Positions 24,949 through 36,247 of a DNA stretch of 64,000 nt are shown one piece after another. The first letter of the stretch is position 1. Every line of letters begins with the position of its first letter. Source of the stretch: Bidens hawaiensis (lineage: Eukaryota; Streptophyta; Magnoliopsida; Asterales; Asteraceae). Position numbers and translations under genes: made by a program. The stretch lies in NCBI GenBank assembly GCA_021521415.1, contig JAIQDT010000234.1:496001-560000 (forward strand), written 5' to 3'. The notes under the pieces are model-generated. The model did not search any database, had not been told where the DNA came from, and worked only from the letters and a program-made list of their open reading frames with translations.

Positions 24949-27900
24949 TGTCACACAATGTTAAGCGATTTGCGGAAGCGTAAAACGGAAATGTAACAGA
25001 CGCCTCTGATATCAACCACATTGTTTATAAAGAACAATACGAACTACTTTACAATATTTTACATCGATCTAACTTTGTTTAAAACTAGGTGATACAAACT
25101 AAATCCAGCCTGTTAAGCGGCTTTACTTCCTATTAGCACACTTGCATCAATGCACCCAACATTGAGCGCAAGTCAAACGCGTAGCACATTGACTTTCTAA
25201 TCCAATCCAGTACCTGAAAAACATGTTAAAACGGGTCAATTACAAGTAGTTGATGAGTTTCACGAGTTTCAAGAAATCAGTTGTGCGTACAACAATCTTA
25301 GTTTGTAAATACACAAGTATGTATGTATGCACATTCAGAAGTACGTTTGTTTGTATGTTTATGATGTAATTATGCTAAGCTACAGTGAAGCCTTGACTGT
25401 TCGTGCTGCGTGCATCCATTTCCCACGCTCAATCAACCACTGTGGCCCCCTTTCCGCCCACAACATGCCACGAGTAGATATGTCTAACACTACATAGCGT
25501 GTTTGTATAATTATGGTCATGTGCAAATGGGGTAAAGTCTTAACAACACATGCCGGCTCCGATTGGTTTGTCAAACCAATAGTACCATTCACAATCCACC
25601 AGCTCAAAGTTAATCACTGTGCTCGTGGGGACTTTTGTGTGTTAGAACTTAGATAATTCCCATCATCAGACAATTCATAGTATATAGATATGTATCAACA
25701 TGTTTTTCACCCCAAAAGTTCGTAAAAATAGTTTAAAGTGGGGTCATGAAACTCACGGTTTAATAGGGATTCAGTACAGCGTCAGCTTGTAGTTCGTTTG
25801 ACTCGTTCACTGGTCCCTAGAATGAATATTATAATAATATTAATATTTTAATATTATTATAATGTCAATACTAAACTGGGCTGTGTATCTAATCTGGGTA
25901 TAGCTGCTATGCCCAGAAAGTATCAATAGGCTTAGATTGTGATGTTGTTCATTGTCTAATATTTAAAACCGTACTTGGCTCAGTTTCCCCGTTTTACCAG
26001 CTGGGCCATGTTTTTCGGTTATGTGTTCGAAAACAGTTATGGGGAAGTAAGCTTGGCTAAAGGTGTTGGTTGATAAAATGATCAAGTTATAAAGAAAGAT
26101 CACATATTGGAGTTCTGGATTCGCTACGGGGCTCGTTTCCGTTTATTCAGTTTGATTTGAGAACACGCACAATCTATCTAAATTGTCCGGGTATCTCATA
26201 AAAAGTTTGATTTTACTTAATTAATCCAAAATTATGATTTTTGATCGCTCTTTGTGTTCTGATATTCCAACAGGTTCGTTAATCACGAACTCGTCGGTTT
26301 TTATCGGAATTGTATTTGTTTAATATTTAAATTAGCACAATTAATTATCCGTTAATCCTTAAATTATGAAAATTTAGCCACTTATCAATTAAAATATGTA
26401 GATTTTTATAAAAATATTTTTGGAATTATTTACTGAATTATTAATTTATAAAAATTCATTTTGTCTGCAATACTTAGCTAGAAAATTGTCCGTTTATACC
26501 AAACGATCTCCAAAAATTCCACCAAAATTTCTGAGTGACCAGAATACATACCAAAATAATCTGGAAAACTTTCAAAATCTAAAAACCTTGCCAATTGTTC
26601 TTTTCGAGCCAAAAACGATTACGAAAATTCAAATAAACATGAATGCACAAAACCAACTTTGACTTTTCCAAATGCTCCCAATCTTCATATGTGATCATCA
26701 TATACTAGATCTGAGTTTCCCACAAAATTTCATAATTTCTTGAGTAATTTAACTGTTTTTCCCAAAATATATATGCCCCAATTCGGTAATAAATTCGCCA
26801 AATATTCTCGGATGGTCAAAAATTTACCAAATTTGAACAGCAATCAAATCATATTTTCCCTGTTGTCCCTGCAAAATTTTATGACCTAACAATATGGACA
26901 TCACAACCTTAACCTAAACAACCCGTAATCGAACATTTCGGCAGTACCTTTGCGGTTTTCGCCCATTTTCGCTTTCTTAATCTAATTTCCGGGTCCTTGT
27001 GCATCTACATAACTAGGTACAAGTACTATATCACAAACCAAGCATGTATCATCAAGAAATCAGCCATGAACATTAGGGTTTCGGTAGGGTTCTTAGCCGA
27101 ACTTTTGAACCGTAAAAACGTCGTTTAAACCCTTTAATCCGTGTTTATGGCCAAAAAAGAGTATAATTATGATTTCTAACCATGTGTATGATCAAAACAT
27201 GTTCTTGGACCATTTTTAGGATTTTTGCATGATTAGGAATGATTTTTGGAAATTATACTACGTTTATATAAGATTAAACATGATTAAGCAGGGTTTAAAT
27301 GTTCAAATCAATGATCTTACCTTAGGGTTTTAGCTTAGCTTGCTGGAAAAGGGTTCAAACATCCAGAATGTGTGATAAATATGTGTGAAAAATATCTCCT
27401 AAATGGTTTAAATAAAAAAAATGATTTAGGGGTTTTTAAGTCCACTTTGGCGGGCTGGGTTTGTTGGGCACCCTTTTGGGCCCAATTTTGGCCCATTTGT
27501 CTCTTTTTGCATGCCCGAACGTGAAATCCCATGTCCAAATCTATTTTGGGTTCGGTTTTTGGCGCGAAATATATATCGGGTACGACAAACAGCGCAAAAA
27601 CGAGTGTTTTTCGCCTATTTTTGTGTAAATTTATAAAAACATTTTTTTTGTTTGTAAAAATCAAAACTATTTTCATGGATTGCTTAAAACATTTCAAATA
27701 AATGTTTTGTAAGTCTTTTTCGGCTTAACAGATGATACAATGTTTGTTTTGTAACTATCTTTCAAGTTTAAATCAATAGCGGGTAGTTAAATGAGTATGT
27801 TTTCGTTTAACTTGTTTGCTATCGAACTAAGGCCATAATATTAATATATTAGCTTATATTAATGGTATATCACTTATAGATGGCCCCCCTAGGATATCTG

Positions 27901-28012
27901 GGTCATAACCAGACCCGTTCGGTTAATCGTTCGATCGTTACATAATAAGCTTTTAATCGTTAAATCGGTAACTGTATATTAGCGTGTACCTGGTTTTGGC
28001 TCAAATGTCACA
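24949..28012 (-). repeat. LTR B, complete minus-strand gypsy 5' LTR
   Basis: 3064 bp; on the minus strand it runs TGTGACATTTG to TGTGACA. The hairpin is at 25828-25863. Its outer edge abuts element T's pol at 28013. The flanking CTACC (28013-28017) has no matching partner at the other edge of the block. Confidence 0.92.
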
Positions 28013-28440
28013 CTACCGTCCTTTTTCTTGACGAATAGGACCGGGGCATCCCAAGGTGAAATGCTCGGTCAAATGAAGCCATTGTCGAGCAAGTCTTCCA
28101 ATTGAGCCATAAGTTGTTTCATTTCATTTGGTGCTAGATAAGGGGCTCGAGCAACGGGTTTTGCGCCCGGCACAAGGTCTATTTGGAACTCGATCTCATG
28201 ATCCAGCGGCACATCTGACAAATCATCAGGAAATACATCCGGGAAATCCCGAACAATAGGAACATCACCGACGGTAGCCACCTCGGTTTTCACGTTTATA
28301 GCATACGCCAGATACGCCTCGCACCACCGTTGCATCAGTTTTCCCGCCTTAAAAATAGATATGATATGTTGCATTACACCATTCCGATCACCGAAGACCG
28401 TAATTTGGGTCCCATCAGGGGTCAATAGACGTACAAATTT
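28013..28440 (-). pseudogene. pol: Element T: start of reverse transcriptase
   Basis: Minus-strand reading gives VPIVRDFPDVFPDDLSDVP, FQIDLVPGAKPVARAPY, MKQLMAQLEDLLDNGFI, then an in-frame TGA (28066-28068) and [15 protein letters not shown] at the LTR B border. This is the linker and fingers part of gypsy RT. The next RT piece is at 13090; about 30 codons between them are lost. Confidence 0.9.
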
Positions 28441-28746
28441 CTAACCACAAAACGATCTGAGCATCAACACTTGCGAGCTAGCTCATCCGAAGCACCACAT
28501 CGAAACAGCCAAGCGGCATCAAGTACAGCCGCACCAGAAATCTATACCCAAACAACTCGATGGTACAACCCTGAATAGCCCTAGACACAGAAACAGACTT
28601 TCCTATGGCGACCTCAACCTAAAATACATCGACTACGCGCTCGGGTGATTTATTCAATGAGGAACAGAAAGCGGAAGACACAAAACTTCTACTAGCACCC
28701 GAATCAAATAAGACCGATGCCTGTAATTCATCAAGTAAAAAGGTAC
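28441..28746 (-). pseudogene. pol: Element T: aspartic protease
   Basis: The active site FDSGASRSFVSSAFC keeps Asp-Ser-Gly. Downstream are CTIELFGYRFLVRLYLMPLG and FDVVLRMS. At least three stops interrupt it (for example after ERVVDVF and after VVLRMS). It follows the intron-like insertion at 28747-28851. Confidence 0.85.
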
Positions 28747-28851
28747 CTGGGATAGTATTACACTACTGCTTAGCTACACGATCACACATACGATTTCGAA
28801 AGAATGAGAGATCATAACAGTAGATTATAAAGATGAATAAGGAAAAAGTAC
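28747..28851 (-). other. 105-bp GT-AG intron-like insertion in T protease region
   Basis: On the minus strand the segment begins GTACTTTTTCC after TTTCAG and ends CTATCCCAG before GTACCTTTTTACTTG. Precise removal joins DIVS to GTFLLDEL in frame, which is the usual gypsy order before FDSGA. The word CAGGTAC plus a T-run is present at both ends, so a duplication or small insertion with target duplication is an equally good explanation. It contains stop codons in the protease frame. Confidence 0.55.
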
Positions 28852-30140
28852 CTGAAACAATGTCCGCATCATCGTTTGCCTCTCTCTTGGAGATGTTGAA
28901 GGCCCTCACCCTGACCTTCGGCTTTTCTTCCATCGTCCCGCTCGAGGAAGTCCCCTGACCGGATCCCCCCGCCTTGCTGGTAGGACAGTTTGATGCCAAG
29001 TGGCCGGCCCCCTTACAGTGGAAAAAAGTCAACGACGGACACTCGAAATGGGGGTGTCCAACCATATCACATCGAAAACAGGAACCAGACTCAATCTTAC
29101 ATTCCCCCTTGTGCGGTTTCCCGCACTTCTTGCAATTACCAAACGTCGCATCCCTCTTAAATTCCGAAGTCTCAGTCTTTACCCTCTTCTTAGTCGAATT
29201 AAAGTGTTTCCCCCGGGTCGCTTACAGTATGAATTTGAGTTCCACGTCTTCCTAGTCTGGATCGGCGGCAATTTCTCTCTCTGATCATACAATGTGCCCG
29301 CTAGGGTAACCACCAAGTGAAACGAGCTCATGTCGATGGTCACCACACCCCTACGAATATCCACCGGAAGACCCTTCACATACTTCTTAATCCTCTTAGC
29401 TTCGGGAGTAACCAGATCCGGACATAAACAAGCTATCTTATTAAACTTCGTGGTATACTCCCGATGGGTCATATTACCCGCCTCCTAGGTCAAGAATTCC
29501 TGTTCAATCTTATCAAATTCATGTGGAGGGCAAAACTGATCAAGAACCAATTTCTTCATCTCATCCCAAGGCATCCTCCTAATAGAACGATCACCCATAG
29601 CCTGCGCTAGATTATCCCACCAACACAGTGCCTCGGAACGAAACAAGGCAGTAGCATAAGCCACCATGTCCTCCCCCTTACATTTACTAACCCTCAAAAC
29701 GGCCTCCATCTCCCTCACCCACTGATGTGCTGCTAATGCATCCTTAGTACCATCGAAAGAAGGAGGGTCACATTTCTTAAAGTCTCCATACGAACAACCC
29801 CGGGTAGATACACTAATAGCACGGACCTCCTCTTCACCCTCACTCGGCACAAACACCTCTTCCTCCTTGACCTGCGTCTCCTTACCCTTCCTTTCCTTAT
29901 CCGAATTCTTACCAACCAAAGATTCCTCCATGGCCCTAACAACCTCAGCAACGATCTCGGGAATGGCGCTATGGAGAACCTGATAAACTTCATTCGCGAT
30001 TGTCGTGCGCATAGCACCTCATAAATCGGGGTTTCTTCCTGCTGGGGAGTAGGGATCTCGCTCTCGGCTTTGACACGTGGCTTACGACCACGACCACGAA
30101 CACTAGGACCACCTCTCTTAGCCGCACGAGTATTAACCAT
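28852..30140 (-). pseudogene. gag: Element T gag, frameshifted
   Basis: The start at 30140 gives MVNTRAAKRGGPSVRGRGRK. A frameshift near 30020 moves to MRTTIANEVYQVLHSAIPEI, and the capsid part follows (DPPSFDGTKDALAAHQWVRE, ALCWWDNLAQ, VLDQFCPPHEFDKIEQEFLT). An in-frame TAG lies at 29485-29487, then REYTTKFNKIACLCPDLVTP. After another frameshift near 29150 three Cys clusters appear: CKKCGKPHKGEC, CFRCDMVGHPHFEC and FHCKGAGHLASNC (first Cys lost). It would form the particle core and bind RNA. It is broken in at least three places. Confidence 0.88.
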
Positions 30141-30471
30141 GACTTATACCTACAAAGACAGAATTTTAACACGGTCAAGTACAAGTGGCGTTTAGAACAT
30201 GTAAGGTAAGGGTAAACTGCTAATGACGTTGATCAGCTGTAATTAGTCATTTACTTTACCCGCCCGTCCTAATCACCCCCTGCCCCTAACCACATTAGCA
30301 TTCTATCTAACACTTAAACAATTAATCATATACTGGAACTTTAAAACTCAAGGAATGACTAAACAATTAAAGTTACCCCTAGGCGTGCAGCTACTCGCGG
30401 TTGGCATACTAGTCTTTTCCCCTTACAGTTCGAGTCCAAGCATTCAGGGATGCTCGGATCCCTCGAACCAT
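30141..30471 (-). other. Element T leader between PBS and gag
   Basis: About 330 bp of untranslated leader with no ORF, repeat or recognisable site. Confidence 0.7.
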
Positions 30472-30484
30472 GGCTCTGATACCA
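30472..30484 (-). promoter_or_regulatory. Element T primer binding site
   Basis: Minus-strand TGGTATCAGAGCC, 3 bp from the LTR end TCTTACA. Initiator tRNA-Met type. Confidence 0.93.
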
Positions 30485-30487
30485 GCT

Positions 30488-30752
30488 TGTAAGACCCCGA
30501 ATCCTGGGAATCCTACAGTTGGTGATCATACAAGAAACTTACAAAATTCATACTCTCAAAACAATTCATTTCATTTCAAAAACCAGTTCAGAGTATAAAT
30601 CAGCGGAAAAATCATAATTATTTAAACAAGTTCCCAAAACCCGGGAATTATGCCCAAAACCAAATTTGAATGTATTAAGTATTAATTGAAATGGAAAATG
30701 TTCATTAACAAAACTTTCCGACTAAATATGCCTTCAACCGTCGCAGTAGCAT
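30488..30752 (-). repeat. Element T 5' LTR, inner part
   Basis: The minus-strand end GGGGTCTTACA matches the 3' end of the solo LTR at 13775-17085. It is interrupted by another solo LTR and continues at 33053. Confidence 0.88.
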
Positions 30753-31240
30753 TGTAAGGCCCCGTCACCGGCAACCCTACTTTCGCGTTGGATTTACTCA
30801 TAAACACAGTTCTAAATATCAGAGTTAATTAAAAACTTTACGCGGAATATAAAACTTTCATAAAACATTACATATCAATTCATAATCATGTCTTAAAACA
30901 TTCCTCTTGTCTTTCAAAATCAAAACATAACTTATAAAACATATCAGATCTTCAGATGCCAGGCTTTAGTCTTCTGCCATATGTCCTCCACTCAAGCCAG
31001 CTGTCTCATCCTACTCACCTGCGTGCATACTAAAAGTCAGCTACGCTGAGTGAGTTCTAGTTAATCATACAATACCATACAATACCTTATTACATACATA
31101 CGTACTTAACCTCATAACTTTCTTTCATACACACATAAGTACTCATACCTTCATTCTTACTTACATACTTTCTTTCTTACTTACATACTTTCTTTACATT
31201 CATAATCATACGTTTTAAAGAGCCTTTCGCCCTATAACCT

Positions 31241-31432
31241 CACAGATATTATAAGGGTCTGGCCCCTAACATCACAGATATTATAAGGGTCTGGTCCCTA
31301 TCCTCACAGATATTGTAAGGGTCTGGTCCCTAACATCACAGATATTATAAGGGTCTGGTCCCTAACATCACAGATATTATAAGGGTCTGGTCCCTAACAT
31401 CACAGATATTATAAGGGTCTGGTCCCTTGCTT
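31241..31432. repeat. Six copies of a 32-bp tandem repeat
   Basis: The unit includes CACAGATATTATAAGGGTCT followed by GGTCCCTAACAT. Six head-to-tail copies with few differences. There are no spacers, so it is not a CRISPR array. Confidence 0.95.
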
Positions 31433-31609
31433 TAGAATATTAGTAGGGTTCAGTTCCCTCTTCGTTGCCATACAACCATGCATCATACCTCGAGTATTAT
31501 TAGGGCTCGGTACCCTTTTCGTAACCATACAACCATACAACCGTCATTTCCATCTTTTATTAACTTTATTACGTTCATACACATAAACATTCATATCATA
31601 CTTGCCATA

Positions 31610-31803
31610 TTTATAACGTTACAACCTGACAGTACGTGCAATATCCGAAGATCGTTCACGAACCATCAAGCAATCATTCATACATATCACATATATCACA
31701 TATGGCTTTATAACGTTACAACCTGACAGTACGTGCAATATCCGAAGATCGTTCACGAACCATGAAGCAATCATTCATACATATCACATATATCACATAT
31801 GGC
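31610..31803. repeat. 97-bp tandem duplication
   Basis: Two nearly identical units starting TTTATAACGTTACAACCTG, 97 bp apart (31610 and 31707). Confidence 0.93.
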
Positions 31804-32031
31804 ATACACTTATCACTTAGGATAAATGTATTAACAACACATCAAGTATGCACACAGCCCCGAAAACATAACAAGGAATGGGGCTAGAAACTCACCTGGA
31901 TCCTGTTACGTTCGCCGTTGATCGTAATTCCTTTCTTTAACTGGGCTCGGCTAACTGTATAATATTTACACATATCAATTAACTACTACTACTCGTTTTG
32001 TATTTCTATCTATATATGACCCACAATGAAC

Positions 32032-32119
32032 GGGGGTCCGGGGGCAGCGCCCCTGGAAGCGGGGTTCTAGGGGCGGCAGCCCCTAGCGGGGTCCAAGGGG
32101 CAGAGCCCCTGGCTGGGGT
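32032..32119. repeat. GC-rich hairpin cluster
   Basis: Three short palindromes in a row (GGGGGCAGCGCCCC, GGGGCGGCAGCCCC, GGGGCAGAGCCCC), separated by GGGGT words, in otherwise AT-rich DNA. Possible G-quadruplex and hairpin former. Confidence 0.8.
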
Positions 32120-32207
32120 TAAGCTGCCAGGTCAGCTTGGAAAAATTTTATTTTCGATAACTGCCTTACCACATTTTCCATTAGGTTTTTAATTTATTTT
32201 ATAATCG

Positions 32208-32543
32208 AACTTCACTTCAGGCGAAGTTAAACCTTAGGCGAACTTGACTTCAGGCGAAGTTAAACCTTAGGCGAACTTGGCTTCAGGCGAAGTTATACCT
32301 TAGGCGAACTTGGCTTCAGGCGAAGCTATACCTTAGGCGAACTTGGCTTCAGGCGAAGTTATACCTTAGGCGAACTTGGCTTCAGGCGAAGTTAAACCTT
32401 AGGCGAACTTGGCTTCAGCGAAGTTATACCTTAGGCGAACTTGGCCGTAGGCGAAGTTATCCTTAGGCGAAGTTACGCTTGAAGGCGAAGTTACGCTTGA
32501 AGGCGAAGTTCATCAGGCGAACTTAATCTTGCAGGCGAAGTTA
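32208..32543. repeat. 33-bp tandem repeat of GGCGAAGTT/GGCGAACTT
   Basis: About seven regular copies of a 33-bp unit with CTTCAGGCGAAGTTAAACC and TTAGGCGAACTTGG, then degenerate copies. The nine-base word is the one iterated in the copia 2 element. Confidence 0.93.
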
Positions 32544-33052
32544 TCGCGCTGCAGATTTGTTTGCCCATAACTCATTCGTTTCTTAGCCAAATAACTCGAT
32601 TTTGGTACCCACGGAATCGTATGATCGGCGCCTACAAATCCCAAACATCAAATCGGCCTAAAATCGACGTTTTAGGGGTCCGATTTGGGCAGTTTGGGTT
32701 TCGGGTCCGGTTAACCCATCCAATCCTAACCATTTACAGTAATAATAGATTTGTTGGATTGTTCTTACCTTACCAACTCAGATCTATCAACAAAATCTCG
32801 GGTTTCGGCTTCGAATCTTGATCGGTTAGTATGTGTGTGTTTTGAGGAGTGTGTGGAGTGTGTGTGGAGTTTGGTGAGAAATGAGATATTTTGGGATTTT
32901 GGGGGTATTTATATCCCTGAAATCCCATTCTCATTTATCCTATCTCAATTAATCCAAGTCCATGACCCGCTCCTACCCGATTTAATAATTAAAAACGTGA
33001 AATCACTAACATAACTTTCTTTATTCAACATTATAAATTTTAGGATGTTACA

Positions 33053-33736
33053 AGCATTAAGCACGTCCAAGCGGTAAGCATCCTCCTCCTAACCTGAAAC
33101 TCACACTAACATACACACAAAGTCAGCTTGAGCTGAGTGAGTTCAAGTTTTAATAATTGACATTTATAATAATCATTCCTAGAGTTTTAAAATAAAACGG
33201 GATAGGAACACTTAGGCCATCATCAACAATAAATAGTCATACTTATATATATGTACATCTATATAATTATATCCCTATAAATATCATCCAATTAATAACA
33301 TCAGGGTCGTGCACACGTACAACCCAAACACGTAACATCTCATCCAACGTATGCAAACACAAAGTAGGTATACGTAAACATCCTTAGTCGATAACGACTA
33401 ATTAACATCGCCAATTATTGGCCATACAACAATACATGTATAAACATACATCCAAGCATACAATAATATCATACCAAGGCCTACTCTATATAAGTAAGCC
33501 CATGTAAAATAATTTAAATAGTTCATCAAGTAAAATCGCTTAAATGTGTATGCTAGCAAAAAACATGAAAAGAGTAAAAAGGGGCATCATGAACTCACCT
33601 GTCACAAGGCACAAATTCACCACAAGCTAGAGAACACCTAAGTGTCACCACAACTCCAACACCTGTCGGTTTACATACAATCATTACTAACGACACCGTA
33701 AGGACTCGTTTATCCTACGAGATGTTCTAACGTGGG
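33053..33736 (-). repeat. Element T LTR, outer part (truncated)
   Basis: It resumes after AGCAT. Parts match the middle of the solo LTR at 13775-17085 in reverse orientation. It stops at 33736 where LTR D starts; T's own LTR start is not seen. Confidence 0.7.
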
Positions 33737-35230
33737 TCACACCCCGACTAGCACAATGCGGAAGCGTAAAACGGGAATGTAACAGACACCTCTGGTATCA
33801 ACAACATTGTTTATAAAGAAACATTACAAACTAATTTACATTATATTACATTGATATATCTTTGTATTCAAACTAGGTGTTACAACAAAATACGTTCGTT
33901 AAACTATTCTCTTCGTACTAATAACCTTGCATCTATTCACATAGCATCGAGCATGTTCCACAATAGATAGCACGACATCAATCTATTCCGACTTTGGTAA
34001 TCCTGAAAAGCAGTTTAAAACGGGTCAACTACTGGTGATGGTGAGTTTCACGAGTTTCAAGAAAACAGTTATAACTATTCACAAGTTAACACTTGTAATC
34101 ATGAAATAAGTATGTATGTATGTAAATGATGTAATTATGCTAAGCTACAGTGAAGCCTTGACTGTATGTGTTGAGTGCATCCATTTCCCACGCTCAATCA
34201 ACCATTGTGGCTCCCCTTCCGCCCACAACATGCCCCGGTAGCTATGTCTAACACTACATAGCCTGTTTGTATAAATATGGTCATGTGCAAACGGCGCTAT
34301 GTGACACGGCAACCAGGCCGATTCCGTTTGGGTTTGTCAAACCAATAGTACTATTCACAAGCCACCAGCTCGAAGTTAATCACTGTGATCGTGGGGACTT
34401 TCGTGTGTTAGCACTTAGATAATTCACATCAATACATGTTTCAGGTATGTATATGTAATCAAACATGCTTTTCACCCCAAAAGTTCGTAAAACTGTTTAA
34501 AGAGTGGGGTCATGAAACTCACTGTTTAGTAGATAATCAGTAGCACGTCGGTTCGAGGTTTGTATAACTTGCAATCACGGTTTCCTATAATCAATATTAT
34601 AATAATATTAATATTTTAATATTATTATAATCTCAATATTAAACAGGGCTGTATAACTAATCTGGGTATAGCTGGAATGCCCAGAAAGTGGCAATAGGCT
34701 TAGATTATATTGGTTAATAAAATGATTAAGTTATAAAGAAGGATCACATACTGGGGTCCCGGATTAGCCACGGGGCCCGTTTCTGTTTATTTAGTTTGAT
34801 TTAAGAAGAAACGCGCACAATCCATCCGGATTGTCTAGGTTTCTCATAGAAAAGTTCGTTTTTACTTAATTAGTCCAAAAATATGATTTTTGATCACTCT
34901 TGGTGTTTTGATATTCCGGCAGGTTCGTTAGTCGCGAACCTGCCGGTTTTTATGAAAACTAAATTTGTTTAATCTTCAAATTAGCATAATTAATTAACCG
35001 TTAATCATTAAATTATGAAAATTTAGCCACTTATCAATTAAAATATGTGGATTTTATAAAAATATTTCTGGAATTATTTACTGATTTATTAATTTATAAA
35101 AATTCATTTTATCAGCTATATTTCGCCTGAAAATCGTCCGTTTACCCCAAACAATTTCCAAAAATTCCACAAAAATTCCTAAATACTCAAATCATGTCCC
35201 AAAACAACCTGTATCCATTCCAAAATGTAA
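33737..35230 (-). repeat. LTR D, truncated minus-strand gypsy LTR
   Basis: It is the same family as LTRs A and B and gypsy 1. It begins TCACACCCCGAC (the first bases of the terminus are lost), with the hairpin at 34596-34631, and ends at about 35230 in the middle of the LTR. There copia 1 begins, so the 5' half is missing. Confidence 0.85.
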
Positions 35231-35329
35231 GCTTCGATGGTAACCTCCAGCCAGTCTCCTGCACTAAAATCGTAAGCTCCTGCACTAAAATCGCAAGCTT
35301 CGATGGTAACCTCCAGCCAGTCTCCCATT
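35228..35329. repeat. Duplicated 31-bp segment at the copia 1 left junction
   Basis: AAGCTTCGATGGTAACCTCC (with 11 further bases) occurs at 35228 and 35299. A second word, CTCCTGCACTAAAATCG, is doubled between them. This looks like local template switching or repair at the junction of LTR D and copia 1. Confidence 0.75.
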
Positions 35330-36247
35330 CAAATTCCTACTATTTCCAAAGAGAATCAAGAAAACATTGCTCTAATAGCAGGTTTTATGAACTGCTATAA
35401 TGCTTTTCTTGTTGGAGACCTGGTACAACCTGTTGTGGCTGCTGAGCTAGATCAAATACATCCTGATGATATGGAGGAGATGGATATTTCTTGGCAAAAT
35501 GCCATGGCTATTTTTAGAGCCAAGAAATTAACCAAGAGGACAGGCAGGAACAACTGGAATGTGCCTGCTAATCATAAAGTGGGGTTCAACAAAATCTCTT
35601 TAAGGTGCTACAATTGTCATGAGCCGGGTCATTTTACTGGTGAATGTACCAATCCGGCCAAGGAAGGAAATCGAGAGAGAGCAATGGTTCCAGTACATGG
35701 TGGAAGAGAAGAAAATGTGGCTGGTTCAAGCACGGGTGAGAGAGGTTTGGTGGTTCAGAATTTCTCTTGGGAAGATCAAATGGTCGCACTTTATTTGAGC
35801 AATGAAGTTGCAAATTTTGCTGAGGTGGTTGTTGATGAAGAAGATAATGAGGCTGAGGAGCAAGTCAAGGATCTTCAGCATGCTTTCTTGGCCTTCACAT
35901 GCATCGATAAAGTAGGATTTTTTAAAGTATATAAGAGTAATTTGATGAGGGAAATGGAGGGTGTAAAATATGAAAACTCAACACTTAAAAAACTTGAACA
36001 AGCATTAAAAGATAAAATAGAGGCACAAAAACAAGATTTTTCCAAGCTGCAACCTGATTTTAGCATAAAATGTTGTCACCATATCGATGCTAAAAAGAAA
36101 ATCGATGAACTAACTGCCGAGTTAGAAGCATCGAGATTGGAGATAGTGAAACTAACAAATAAATTTGATACTGCTAAATTCAAATTTAAAAAATTTGATG
36201 TCTCTAGTGCTGTTGTTGAGTCAATGATAGAAAATCAATTGAAATAG
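35303..36247 (+). pseudogene. gag: copia 1 gag, C-terminal part with zinc knuckle and coiled coil
   Basis: 314 codons open. The N-terminal gag domain is missing; what remains starts near ENQENIALIAGFMNCYNAFL. MEEMDISWQNAMAIFRAKKL leads to the nucleocapsid knuckle CYNCHEPGHFTGEC. Then comes an acidic stretch and a Lys/Glu-rich coiled coil (KLEQALKDKIEAQKQDFSKL and LTAELEASRLEIVKLTNKFD). The frame stops at 36245-36247. It is the same layout as copia 2 gag. It once formed particles and packaged element RNA. Confidence 0.85.

Larger units (their letters stand above)
30753..33052 (-). mobile_element. Solo LTR nested in element T's LTR
   Basis: 2300 bp, TGTAAGGCCCC to GGATGTTACA on the plus strand, flanked by AGCAT at 30748-30752 and 33053-33057. 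There is no internal region. Reverse complemented, its ends (TGTAACATCC, GGGGCCTTACA) resemble the T-family LTR, so I call it minus strand. It carries four different local repeats (31241-31432, 31610-31803, 32032-32119, 32208-32543). Open frames in it, for example 31998-32192, are repeat translations. Confidence 0.9.

Noticed and set aside
31241..31432. Regular 32-bp repeats resembling a CRISPR array
   Set aside because: The copies are directly adjacent with no unique spacers, and the context is a plant LTR.
31998..32192. 64-codon Gly/Ala-rich ORF
   Set aside because: It spans the GC hairpin cluster; no protein-like conservation or start context.
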